From positions 1 to 45,640 of the forward strand of contig CAZZIZ010000004.1 in NCBI GenBank assembly GCA_964654535.1: 45,640 nucleotides of DNA, in the 5' to 3' direction. This DNA is from CAZZIZ01 sp964654535 (GTDB lineage: Bacteria; Bacteroidota; Bacteroidia; Chitinophagales; UBA2359). The position numbers and the translations under genes are program-made. Below are positions 34,793 through 42,102 of this stretch, one piece after another (the first letter of the stretch is position 1; every line of letters starts with the position of its first letter). Under the pieces are notes generated by a model. It ran no database searches, had not been told where the DNA came from, and was given only the letters and a program-made list of their open reading frames with translations.

Positions 34793-36061
34793 CTACTCTC
34801 GGATACAAGCAAATAGGGTTCTGCCGTTTTTGCCCTTATTTTTACCTGTGTCGTCCACATCTTTGCCGATGGCCAGCACTTGAGTAAAGGAGGTGTGTTC
34901 CAAAAGAATATTCTTTACGTAATCGTCATTCCAATCATCTAGCTCTCCTGCATATTGCAACTCGTGGCTTTGCCCCGTATCGAGTATTAGAACTTGCTTA
35001 GTTATACGATCTAGACCGTTTAATATCTTAGGAAAAGGATAGTCAATTCGCTTCATCACGAAATGATGTAAGAGGCTGAGGCAAGAAACAACATCAAACT
35101 TTTCGTCGGTTTCCAGAAGGTATTTGATGATGTCATTTTTTGCAACGCTACTCAAACCATTTATGTGATTGGCAATAAAAACGGAGCTCTCATCAATATC
35201 GTAGCCTTTGGCTACCCAACCCGATTCTTGCATTCCTTTAACGAAATATCCGTATGAACAGGGAAAATCTAGGTAAGTCCCGCCATTGGGAAACTTATCC
35301 GAAAGGAAGTTTTGCATAAAACCCAGTCGATCTTTGCATTGCCTTATAGTTCCCCATTTGGAAACTTCCAGCTTGTCCAAGGGTTGATACAATTCGATTC
35401 CGAAAGTTTGCTGGCTTCTGAGTATGGTTTTTTGCAAATAGGTCAGAGTCGTACCCATAAGCTCCACGGGAACTTGATTTACACCCTTTTTAAATAAAAT
35501 TGACAGTCGATGATGCCCGTCGACCACTTCATAGCAATCCGAATAATAAACCTGCTTTACCTTGATCCGCTCATTCTGCGCCGATCGACCTTCAGTGCTT
35601 TCATTTTCGCTAGCTTCCTTACCAATCTCGAAATTTTGATAGAGCTCATAAAAATATTTTATCTGCTTTTGAAGATTCTGCGGCTGCTTGATACCCATAT
35701 AGTGCCCGGTATGTTTGATACAGTGGGCCATCATTTTGTAATAGGACGTACCGGCCAAGGCATCTTGATCATTTAAAAGTTCTGGATTAGAGTCAATTAA
35801 ATTCAACAGCTTTACGTAAGGAGATTCGCCTATGGGAATAGATATACGGCTGTACTCTTTAGTATTTTCAATCCATTGATCGAGAGGGAATCCGCTTTGC
35901 TGTCCGATGAGTATAGAATCTATAGGGATAGAAGTTTTAGTGGTTAATCCCAGATTGCTTTTCAGATTATAAAAACGCTTGGTTTTTAAAGTGGCGAAAG
36001 GATCGTTAATTTTATGAGCCAAGCTATATTTAGCAATTCGTCTTTTAATCTTTTGGATCAT
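34793..36061 (-). CDS. ParB-like domain fused to SAM-dependent methyltransferase
   Basis: Two regions are visible in 422 residues. The N-terminal half contains YEVVDGHHRLSILFKKGVNQVPVEL (177-201), a ParB/sulfiredoxin-like signature in which DGHHRL stands for the usual nucleotide-binding GxHR. The C-terminal half is a class I methyltransferase: motif I YLDFPCSYGYFVKGM (263-277, with Asp-x-Pro-Cys in place of the common glycine-rich D-x-G-x-G), acidic residue in GYDID (286-290) and FDVVSCLSLLHHF (322-334). It is divergent from a GT2 glycosyltransferase over only 31 bases, suggesting a role in cell-surface glycan modification. The acceptor is unknown, and the ParB-like half may bind nucleotide or phosphate rather than DNA. 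Confidence 0.72.
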   Translation of the reverse strand: MIQKIKRRIAKYSLAHKINDPFATLKTKRFYNLKSNLGLTTKTSIPIDSILIGQQSGFPLDQWIENTKEYSRISIPIGESPYVKLLNLIDSNPELLNDQDALAGTSYYKMMAHCIKHTGHYMGIKQPQNLQKQIKYFYELYQNFEIGKEASENESTEGRSAQNERIKVKQVYYSDCYEVVDGHHRLSILFKKGVNQVPVELMGTTLTYLQKTILRSQQTFGIELYQPLDKLEVSKWGTIRQCKDRLGFMQNFLSDKFPNGGTYLDFPCSYGYFVKGMQESGWVAKGYDIDESSVFIANHINGLSSVAKNDIIKYLLETDEKFDVVSCLSLLHHFVMKRIDYPFPKILNGLDRITKQVLILDTGQSHELQYAGELDDWNDDYVKNILLEHTSFTQVLAIGKDVDDTGKNKGKNGRTLFACIRE

Positions 36062-36092
36062 TCTTTAAAATCTAACCTACACTCAATTCTGA

Positions 36093-37010
36093 ATGGAAAG
36101 CGTTGCTAAAAGTAATTCATTAAGCATAGTCGTTTGCACTTACAACAGAACAAACTTGCTCTGTAAAGTTGTCAAGAAAATATTAGAATTGACTGCAGAG
36201 GAGGAGCGAATTGAGTTGATTGTAATTGACAACAATTCTACCGATTCGACTAAGGCAGATTTGATGAATATCGCAGAGGCTGAAAAAATCAAATACTTCT
36301 TGGAAACCCAGCAAGGCCTGTCCTACAGCCGGAACCGAGGCATAGCAGAAGCTAGCGGAGAGTGGATATTTTTTCTCGATGACGATGGCTGGCCCGCTGA
36401 TGACTTGTTCGAGCGATTGCTAGCCTATGTTGATTCTGATCGATATTCGGTGATAGGCGGCCAATACACGGCCTGGTATTTCTATGGCAAAAAGAAATGG
36501 TCGAAGGATCATTACTACTCCAACTTCCCGCAGATCAAGAGACCTAAAGTAATGACGGGCAACGAAAAGCTCAGCGGTGGAATTTTAATGATTAAAAAAG
36601 AGCTCTTCGAAAAAGCTGGTCTGTTCGATTCCGAACTCGGAATGAAGGGCAATCAGTTGGGTTACGGAGAAGAAACTGAAATGCAAGAGCGATTGCAAAA
36701 GCTTGGTTACGACTTATACTTTGACCCCAAGCTTAAAATGAAACACGTGGTTGCGGAGAAAAAATTGAACGTAGACTATTTCTTTGAGAGCAAGAAGGCC
36801 TTGGCGAAGTCGTTTTACCACTATGAGTTCAAGGATAAGAAAATCTACTTTTTACTCGCGCCTTTTATTGCCCTAGGATTGAGCGTGAAAGACGGCGTCT
36901 TAAACTTGTTTCGACTTTTTAAGCGAGACTACTTTTGGGAAAATTATATCATCGATACTTTTACCAAGCCTTATAAGTGGTTGCAAATTTTTAAATCTTA
37001 CATCGCTTAA
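36093..37010 (+). CDS. Glycosyltransferase family 2 protein
   Basis: A GT-A fold sugar transferase of 305 residues. SIVVCTYNRTNLL (11-23) binds the nucleotide, ELIVIDNNSTDST (41-53) follows, and FFLDDDGWP (93-101, Asp96-98) is the metal-binding DxD-type motif. Further on, LSGGILMIKKELFEKAGLFDSELG and GYGEETEMQERL carry the conserved acceptor-side acidic residues (the ED-like pair). The C-terminal 80 residues are basic and aromatic with a hydrophobic stretch (YFLLAPFIALGLSV), suggesting membrane attachment. The donor and acceptor are unknown; cell-surface polysaccharide or lipid-linked glycan is likely. It is paired divergently with the ParB-like methyltransferase and followed by repeat copy D. 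Confidence 0.92.
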   Translation: MESVAKSNSLSIVVCTYNRTNLLCKVVKKILELTAEEERIELIVIDNNSTDSTKADLMNIAEAEKIKYFLETQQGLSYSRNRGIAEASGEWIFFLDDDGWPADDLFERLLAYVDSDRYSVIGGQYTAWYFYGKKKWSKDHYYSNFPQIKRPKVMTGNEKLSGGILMIKKELFEKAGLFDSELGMKGNQLGYGEETEMQERLQKLGYDLYFDPKLKMKHVVAEKKLNVDYFFESKKALAKSFYHYEFKDKKIYFLLAPFIALGLSVKDGVLNLFRLFKRDYFWENYIIDTFTKPYKWLQIFKSYIA

Positions 37011-37054
37011 CAAAACCAATCCAGATTAGATTACTTGTCTGCAGCCAGGCCTCC

Positions 37055-37269
37055 GCGAAAGGGATAGTAGGTATGCGAGGTACGAGCAGTGCGTGTGTTG
37101 AGACAGCTACAAGTGCTTACCGCCCTAGCGGTAGAAGCGCTTGTGTTGCTGGCTCCACTAAGTACCGAAGCGAAGCGGAGTACCGGATAGCCCGACGGCT
37201 TTGCCTTTTACAAATTGCTTACCGCTTGCGGTAGAAGCAATTTGTAAAAGGCAAGAAGCCGATTCGCCC
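37055..37269 (+). repeat. Structured intergenic element, copy D
   Basis: Begins GCGAAAGGGAT and ends GATTCGCCC. The terminal pair is GCGAA/TTCGC: relative to GCGTG/CACGC two pairs are replaced on both sides. The core hairpin 37109-37144 has a 10-bp outer helix with one G-T pair, the AG bulge and inner helix ACCGC/GCGGT. GGATAGCCCGAC is followed by a very long third helix (37196-37261), whose tip again holds ACCGC/GCGGT and an AG bulge (second bulged hairpin). It lies between convergent GT2 and cysN genes and may terminate both. Confidence 0.86.
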
Positions 37270-37283
37270 AAAAAACAATCTTA

Positions 37284-38552
37284 TTACAAAATCATTCCAG
37301 CACCCAAGGTCTCATTGGTTTGCTCATCGACAATGATGAGGCTGCCAGTGATTCGGTTTCGTTGGTATGGATCGAAAAAGAGGCGGTTCATAGAGCGGAT
37401 CTGGATTCGTCCAATATCGTTTAGACCAATCTCGCGGTCGTCTTCTTGGCGGTGCAGGGTATTGATGTCAATCTTGTATTGAATGTTTTTTATTACACAA
37501 CGCGTGTGCTTGCTGGTATGAATGAGCGCGTACTTGCCATTGAGTTGTAGCGGTTTCGAGTTCATCCAACAAACCATGAGATCAATATCTTGACTGTCTT
37601 CAGGTGAGTTGTTTTTACGCACGATCATATCGCCACGGCTGATGTCTATCTCGTCTTCCAAACGAATGGTCACGGACATAGGCGCGAAAGCCTCTTGCAC
37701 TGGGCCATCGAAGGTATCGATGGATTTTATTTTGGTGTGGAAGCCACTAGGCATGGCCATCACTTCATCACCAATTTTGAAAATACCACCTGCAATTCTT
37801 CCGCCGTATCCACGGTAATCGTGGTATTCATCTGACTGTGGTCGAATGACGTTTTGAACTGGGAAGCGACAATCGATTCTATTCTCATCGCTGGCAATGT
37901 GAATGGTTTCCAATAAGTACAAAAGCGTTGGGCCTTCGTACCAAGGCATTTTATCCGAACGATCAACCACGTTGTCGCCGAGCAATGCACTCACGGGAAG
38001 GTAACGCACATCGGTAGTTTGCAACTTGCTCGAAAAGTCTTCGAACTGATCGCGGATGTTTTCAAAGACAGCCTCGTCGTAATCAACAAGGTCCATTTTG
38101 TTCACGCACAAAACGATGTGCGGTATTTTAAGTAGAGAGGCAATGAAAGCGTGGCGCTTGGTTTGCTCGATTACTCCTTTACGCGCATCAACCAAAATCA
38201 AAGCTAGATTTGCAGTTGAAGCACCGGTTACCATGTTTCTGGTGTACTGAATGTGGCCAGGTGTATCGGCAATAATGAACTTACGCTTTGGCGTTGCAAA
38301 GTAACGGTAGGCAACGTCAATGGTAATTCCTTGCTCACGCTCCGCTTTTAGACCGTCGGTTAATAATGCAAGATTAACCGTCTCCTCGCCTTTCTTTTCA
38401 CTGGCCGTTTTAATGGCTTCATATTGGTCTTCGAAAATTGATTTTGTGTCGTACAACAAACGACCAATCAATGTACTCTTACCATCGTCTACGCTACCCG
38501 CTGAGGTAAAGCGTAGCAATTCCATATCTAAATATCCTTCTGTGCTTGACAT
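37284..38552 (-). CDS. cysN: Sulfate adenylyltransferase subunit 1 (GTPase)
   Basis: CysN is the EF-Tu-like GTPase that drives APS formation with CysD. The 422-residue chain is the stand-alone form without a fused APS kinase. GTPase motifs: GSVDDGKST (19-27), the switch region EREQGITIDVAYRYF (71-85), DTPGHIQYTRNM (96-107) and NKMDL (151-155). Beta-barrel domains 2 and 3 follow, including FPVQNVIRPQ, GGIFKIGDEVMAMPSG and IMNRLFFDPY-like residues near the end. It is the last gene of the leftward run, 9 bases after cysD. Adjacent cysC shows that the product APS is taken on to PAPS; no APS/PAPS reductase is present in the window. Confidence 0.95.
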   Translation of the reverse strand: MSSTEGYLDMELLRFTSAGSVDDGKSTLIGRLLYDTKSIFEDQYEAIKTASEKKGEETVNLALLTDGLKAEREQGITIDVAYRYFATPKRKFIIADTPGHIQYTRNMVTGASTANLALILVDARKGVIEQTKRHAFIASLLKIPHIVLCVNKMDLVDYDEAVFENIRDQFEDFSSKLQTTDVRYLPVSALLGDNVVDRSDKMPWYEGPTLLYLLETIHIASDENRIDCRFPVQNVIRPQSDEYHDYRGYGGRIAGGIFKIGDEVMAMPSGFHTKIKSIDTFDGPVQEAFAPMSVTIRLEDEIDISRGDMIVRKNNSPEDSQDIDLMVCWMNSKPLQLNGKYALIHTSKHTRCVIKNIQYKIDINTLHRQEDDREIGLNDIGRIQIRSMNRLFFDPYQRNRITGSLIIVDEQTNETLGAGMIL

Positions 38553-38561
38553 ATACTTGGT

Positions 38562-39470
38562 TTAGAAGTAGCCTTCTTTTTTTCTGTCTTCCATAGCGGT
38601 TTCCGAACGCTTATCGTCGGAACGGCCTCCCCTTTCGGTAAGGTGGGTTGACGCTACTTCATCAATAATTTTTTCTAAGGTATTAGCGTCTGATAAACTT
38701 GCTCCGGTGCAAGTCATATCACCGATGGTACGGAAACGTACTTGTTTCTTTTCGACGGTCTCGTTGTCTTTTGGTGTAACGTATTCGCTGGTGGCCAGAA
38801 TAATACCATCACGCACAAGACAATCTCTTTCGTGAGAGAAATAGAGATTAGGAATATCAATGTTCTCCTTCAAGATGTACTGCCAGATATCCATTTCTGT
38901 CCAGTTACTAATTGGGAAAATACGGAAGTGCTCTCCCGGGTTTTTCTTTCCATTGAAGAGGTTCCACAATTCTGGTCTTTGGTTTTTGGGATCCCACTGA
39001 CCAAACTCATCTCTATGAGAAAAGAAGCGCTCTTTTGCTCTTGCTTTTTCTTCGTCTCTTCTGGCTCCACCCATTGCGGCGTCACACTTAAGTGTTTCAA
39101 GTGTATCGAGTAGGGTAACGATTTGCAACTTGTTACGAGATGCATCGTGTCCTTTTTCTTCGGCAACTTTTCCTTGATCGATTGAATCTTGCACCAAGCC
39201 AACTTTTAAAGTCGCGCCGATATCTTTGACTAAGTTATCGCGGAAGGCGATGGTTTCTGGGAAATTGTGTCCCGTATCTATGTGTACCAATGGAAAAGGA
39301 AGTTTTGCTGGATAAAACGCTTTACGCGCTAAATGAAGCATAACGATTGAATCTTTTCCGCCCGAAAAAAGCAAGGCTGGAGTTTCGAATTGAGCCGCTA
39401 CTTCACGAATAACGTAAATGGATTCGGCCTCTAATTCTTCTAAATGCGTTAAATAATATTGCTGTGCCAC
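38562..39470 (-). CDS. cysD: Sulfate adenylyltransferase subunit 2
   Basis: The catalytic ATP-sulfurylase subunit, which joins sulfate to ATP to give APS. The 302 residues match the E. coli length. The N-terminal LEELEAESIYVIREVAAQF is followed by the ATP pyrophosphatase PP-loop LLFSGGKDSIVML (33-45), then HIDTGHNFPET (64-74), DAAMGGARRDEEKARAKERFFS and FPISNWTEMDIWQYI, all hallmarks of CysD. It is followed 9 bases on by cysN. A consensus minus-7 box lies 26-33 bases upstream, at the very end of cysC, so cysDN may also be transcribed independently of the long upstream run. Confidence 0.97.
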   Translation of the reverse strand: MAQQYYLTHLEELEAESIYVIREVAAQFETPALLFSGGKDSIVMLHLARKAFYPAKLPFPLVHIDTGHNFPETIAFRDNLVKDIGATLKVGLVQDSIDQGKVAEEKGHDASRNKLQIVTLLDTLETLKCDAAMGGARRDEEKARAKERFFSHRDEFGQWDPKNQRPELWNLFNGKKNPGEHFRIFPISNWTEMDIWQYILKENIDIPNLYFSHERDCLVRDGIILATSEYVTPKDNETVEKKQVRFRTIGDMTCTGASLSDANTLEKIIDEVASTHLTERGGRSDDKRSETAMEDRKKEGYF

Positions 39471-39495
39471 AATGATCTACTTGGTTATGAAGGCG

Positions 39496-39503
39496 CAAAA
39501 ATA
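39496..39503 (-). promoter_or_regulatory. Minus-7 promoter box of cysDN
   Basis: TATTTTTG (minus strand) matches TAnnTTTG and abuts the cysC stop codon; cysD starts 26 bases further. It suggests an internal promoter in the operon for sulfate-dependent control. No minus-33 box is evident. Confidence 0.5.
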
Positions 39504-40115
39504 CTACATATTCAAGCTTACCTGCTCTAATATATATGTACTCAAATTTTTCACAGAGTCTTCTATGCTCTGACCCTCTGTTTTTAGCTCAAAATGAGGG
39601 TTTTCGGGGGCTTCATAGGGCTGATCAATGCCAGTGAAGTTCTTGATTTCGCCTGCTCGCGCCTTTTTATAAAGTCCCTTCACGTCTCGACGCTCGCACT
39701 CTTCTAGGCTGGTATTGACATAGACCTCCTTGAAATAGTCTTTGCCGATAATACCCGCTGCCATTTCTCGAATTTTGGCAGTTGGGCTGATAAAAGAGTT
39801 CAGGGTGACGATACCGCTATTTAAGTAGAGCTTGGTAACCTCGGCGATTCGTCTAATATTTTCAGTTCTGTCCTCTGTGCTAAAGGTGAGGTTATTGCAA
39901 ATGCCGCTTCGGATATTGTCTCCGTCTAGCACTTGCGCAAAAATACCCTTGTCCATAAGTACTCGTTCTACTCCTTGAGCGATGGTACTTTTCCCTGATC
40001 CAGAAAGGCCGGTCAACCAAAAGCAATGACTCTTTTGCTTAAGGTATTGCTCGCGTTCTTCCCTGCCCACAAGGCGATCAAAAATTGGGTGAATATTCGT
40101 TCCTTTTTCTGACAT
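39504..40115 (-). CDS. cysC: Adenylylsulfate (APS) kinase
   Basis: Phosphorylates APS at the 3' position to give PAPS, the donor for sulfotransferases or PAPS reductase. The 203-residue single-domain kinase has P-loop GLSGSGKS (36-43), the APS-binding DGDNIRSGICNNLTFSTEDRTENIRRIAEV (60-89), the phospho-acceptor-loop-like NSFISPTAKIRE and YKKARAGEIKNFTGID with PYEAPENP, all typical. It starts 1 base after the M20 gene ends and precedes cysDN by 33 bases. Because no reductase gene is present in this run, PAPS may serve sulfation of surface glycans or lipids, though assimilation genes could lie elsewhere. Confidence 0.97.
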   Translation of the reverse strand: MSEKGTNIHPIFDRLVGREEREQYLKQKSHCFWLTGLSGSGKSTIAQGVERVLMDKGIFAQVLDGDNIRSGICNNLTFSTEDRTENIRRIAEVTKLYLNSGIVTLNSFISPTAKIREMAAGIIGKDYFKEVYVNTSLEECERRDVKGLYKKARAGEIKNFTGIDQPYEAPENPHFELKTEGQSIEDSVKNLSTYILEQVSLNM

Positions 40116-40116
40116 A

Positions 40117-41310
40117 CTAATTTCCTAATTCACAAACGGCCAACCAAGCCATTAAGCCCATTCCTGTTTTCAGAGAGTTTTCATCGACATTAAATGTTGG
40201 GGTGTGTACGGGTGAGGTAATGTTTTTCTTTTTGTTTCCTGTTCCTAAACGATAGAAACAGGCGGTAGTGGCTTGACTGTAATAAGAGAAATCTTCTGCA
40301 GTCATACGTATAGGCAATTCGACCACATTGGATTTTCCCATAAATGCCTGAGCGTATTCCACTGCTTGACGAGTTAGAACGGGGTCGTTTTTAAGCGAAG
40401 GATAACCCACGGCAATTTCGACCTCGCATTTTGCTCCATGCGCTTTGGCTACTGAAGTAGCAATGCGCTTGATGTGCTTGTGTACTTGCTTGCGCCACTT
40501 TTCATTCATACAGCGTAGGGTGCCTTCCATGACCACTTCATTTGGAATTACATTACAAGCACCCCCAATCGAATTGAATTTTCCAAAAGACAAGACCATT
40601 GGTGAGGTTGGATCTGCATTACGACTGGAGATTTGTTGCAAAGCGGTAATAACGTTTGCGCCAATAACTATCGGATCAATAAAATCCTGCGGAAGTGCAG
40701 CATGGCCACCTTTTCCGATGATGCGCAAAGTTATTTCGTCGGCACTGGCCATATAAGTTCCTTCTTTGAAACCAACTTTGCCAACTGCCAATGGCGGATG
40801 AACGTGTTGCCCGATAATGCTCTTCGGTTTTGGGTTTTTCAAAACGCCTTCTTTAATCATCCATTTTGCACCGCCAGGTAGCTTTTCTTCTCCTGGCTGA
40901 AAAATGCATTTAACCGTTCCTCCAAAATGCCCTTTTATTTCGTTCAGAATTTTGCAAGCACCTAGTAAGCTACTGGTATGTACGTCGTGTCCGCAGGCGT
41001 GCATGACGCCTTTGTTTTTTGATTTGTATGAAACTTTGTTTGCTTCTAAAATGGGCAATGCGTCCATATCGGCACGCAGGGCTACGGTTTCTTTCGATGG
41101 TTTGCCACCCTTTATGGTAGCAACCACGCCAGTTCCCGCGACTTTGTTTTTAAATGGAATGCCCAGCTTTTTTAAATAAGCCTGGACGTAGGCCGAAGTT
41201 TTGTATTCTTCAAAAGAGAGTTCAGGATTTGCGTGAATATGTCGACGCAAGTCCACCACTTCCTTAAAATAACTTTTCGATAGTCTTTGTATTTCCTGAC
41301 GAAGCACCAT
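40117..41310 (-). CDS. M20 family amidohydrolase/peptidase
   Basis: A zinc-type amidohydrolase of the M20D (N-acyl-amino-acid amidohydrolase/hippuricase) group, 397 residues. Motifs: MHACGHDVHTS (107-117, metal ligands), FQPGEEKLPGGA (137-148, catalytic glutamate), IGQHVHPPLAVG and the late RMTAEDFSYY (metal glutamate). LALRADMDALPI-type sequence VALRADMDALPI (81-92) starts the catalytic domain. No signal peptide, so cytosolic. The natural substrate is unknown. Its ATG overlaps the stop of the SPOR protein (TAATG) and cysC follows after one base, so it is in the middle of a tightly packed run. Confidence 0.93.
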   Translation of the reverse strand: MVLRQEIQRLSKSYFKEVVDLRRHIHANPELSFEEYKTSAYVQAYLKKLGIPFKNKVAGTGVVATIKGGKPSKETVALRADMDALPILEANKVSYKSKNKGVMHACGHDVHTSSLLGACKILNEIKGHFGGTVKCIFQPGEEKLPGGAKWMIKEGVLKNPKPKSIIGQHVHPPLAVGKVGFKEGTYMASADEITLRIIGKGGHAALPQDFIDPIVIGANVITALQQISSRNADPTSPMVLSFGKFNSIGGACNVIPNEVVMEGTLRCMNEKWRKQVHKHIKRIATSVAKAHGAKCEVEIAVGYPSLKNDPVLTRQAVEYAQAFMGKSNVVELPIRMTAEDFSYYSQATTACFYRLGTGNKKKNITSPVHTPTFNVDENSLKTGMGLMAWLAVCELGN

Positions 41311-41600
41311 TAAAATCTAATACCACTCAGTTGCACTTCGTAAGGCACCAAAAATGCAGAAGGAAATTTACGCTTAACCATTTTCAAAGCCTTGAATGCT
41401 TCTAAACGATCGACAAAATTCCCTGCTCTTAATTTGAACAGCGGTTGCTTGTAGGTTACATAGGAAGGCCATTGCGGGAAAAGTCTATTGAGCTGCGCTT
41501 CTCTTTCATAAACCGTTTCGCTGGTGTACTCTTGGCAAATCTGCAAGCGGAAGCCTTCGATCATATCCTTGGATTGATTGACGGCCTGGTACTTATACAT
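41310..41600 (-). CDS. SPOR domain protein, C-terminal fragment
   Basis: Ninety-six residues from the right-hand side of a 100-N gap to a stop codon. Residues 15-90 (FRLQICQEYTSETVYEREAQ ... FPSAFLVPYEV) fit a SPOR fold: an initial beta strand, YKQPLFKLRAGNFVDRLEAFKALKMVK and the closing strand. SPOR domains bind denuded glycan strands of peptidoglycan in the periplasm, so the missing N-terminal part should contain a signal peptide. The fragment is read through the gap in frame with deoC, but it is a separate protein. The next gene, M20, overlaps its stop by one base. Confidence 0.85.
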   Translation of the reverse strand: MYKYQAVNQSKDMIEGFRLQICQEYTSETVYEREAQLNRLFPQWPSYVTYKQPLFKLRAGNFVDRLEAFKALKMVKRKFPSAFLVPYEVQLSGIRF

Positions 41601-41700
41601 NNNNNNNNNNNNNNNNNNNNNNNNNNNNNNNNNNNNNNNNNNNNNNNNNNNNNNNNNNNNNNNNNNNNNNNNNNNNNNNNNNNNNNNNNNNNNNNNNNNN
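41601..41700. other. Assembly gap (100 Ns)
   Basis: Exactly 100 undetermined bases, the convention for a gap of unknown length. It removes the deoC end and the start of the SPOR gene. Given family sizes, the missing sequence is likely about 400 bases or more. Confidence 0.97.
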
Positions 41701-42092
41701 GTTTCGATAATCACTTTTAATATGTGGTCGCTGCAGATAGCTTTCAGCGCTTTAAGTTCGGATTCGACTTTGTCGTGCGCGCCTGACTTTAGGTCGGCTA
41801 TGTTGAGCACCATATCTAGTTCGTCTACTCCCAGTGCTAGCAAGGATTGTGCTTCGAACATTTTAGCAACGGGTAAGGTGTATCCCAAAGGGAAACCAAT
41901 TACCGTGGCCACGGATACATCGCTGTCTTCTAATTGTTCAACCGCATTCGCTGCCTCGGCTGGTGGCACGCAAACAGCGGCGAAGGAAAAGCCCATTGCC
42001 TCCTCGTATAGTTTTTGAAACTGACTAGAAATTGCGTCCGCTTTGAGCAGGGTGTGGTCAATCTTGGCGGCTAGGTTTTTGTCGAATTGCAT
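41701..42092 (-). CDS. deoC: Deoxyribose-phosphate aldolase, N-terminal part
   Basis: DeoC cleaves 2-deoxyribose-5-phosphate to acetaldehyde and glyceraldehyde-3-phosphate, in deoxynucleoside breakdown. The first 130 residues are present: IDHTLLKADA (11-20), the CVPP motif at 41-44, VATVIGFPLGYT (61-72), DELDMVLNIADL (90-101, Asp93 matching catalytic E. coli Asp102) and KVIIE (126-130). The Schiff-base lysine, in the KTSTG motif, falls in the assembly gap. The start is ATG 42092, 10 bases after secA. Both the deoC-PNP pairing of functions and the operon place it in salvage of nucleosides, though PNP is 30 kb away. Confidence 0.94.
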
Positions 42093-42102
42093 TCAACAAA
42101 AA

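Noticed and set aside
77..37269. The repeats as a CRISPR array, insertion sequence or transposon remnant
   Set aside because: Copies are single, kilobases apart and in both orientations, without spacers, direct target duplications that I can see, or a transposase gene nearby. A MITE-like or REP-like origin stays possible.
41310..42092. A single 260-residue DeoC-SPOR fusion protein
   Set aside because: The frame passes through 100 Ns of unknown real length; both halves are parts of separate known families with missing middle sections.
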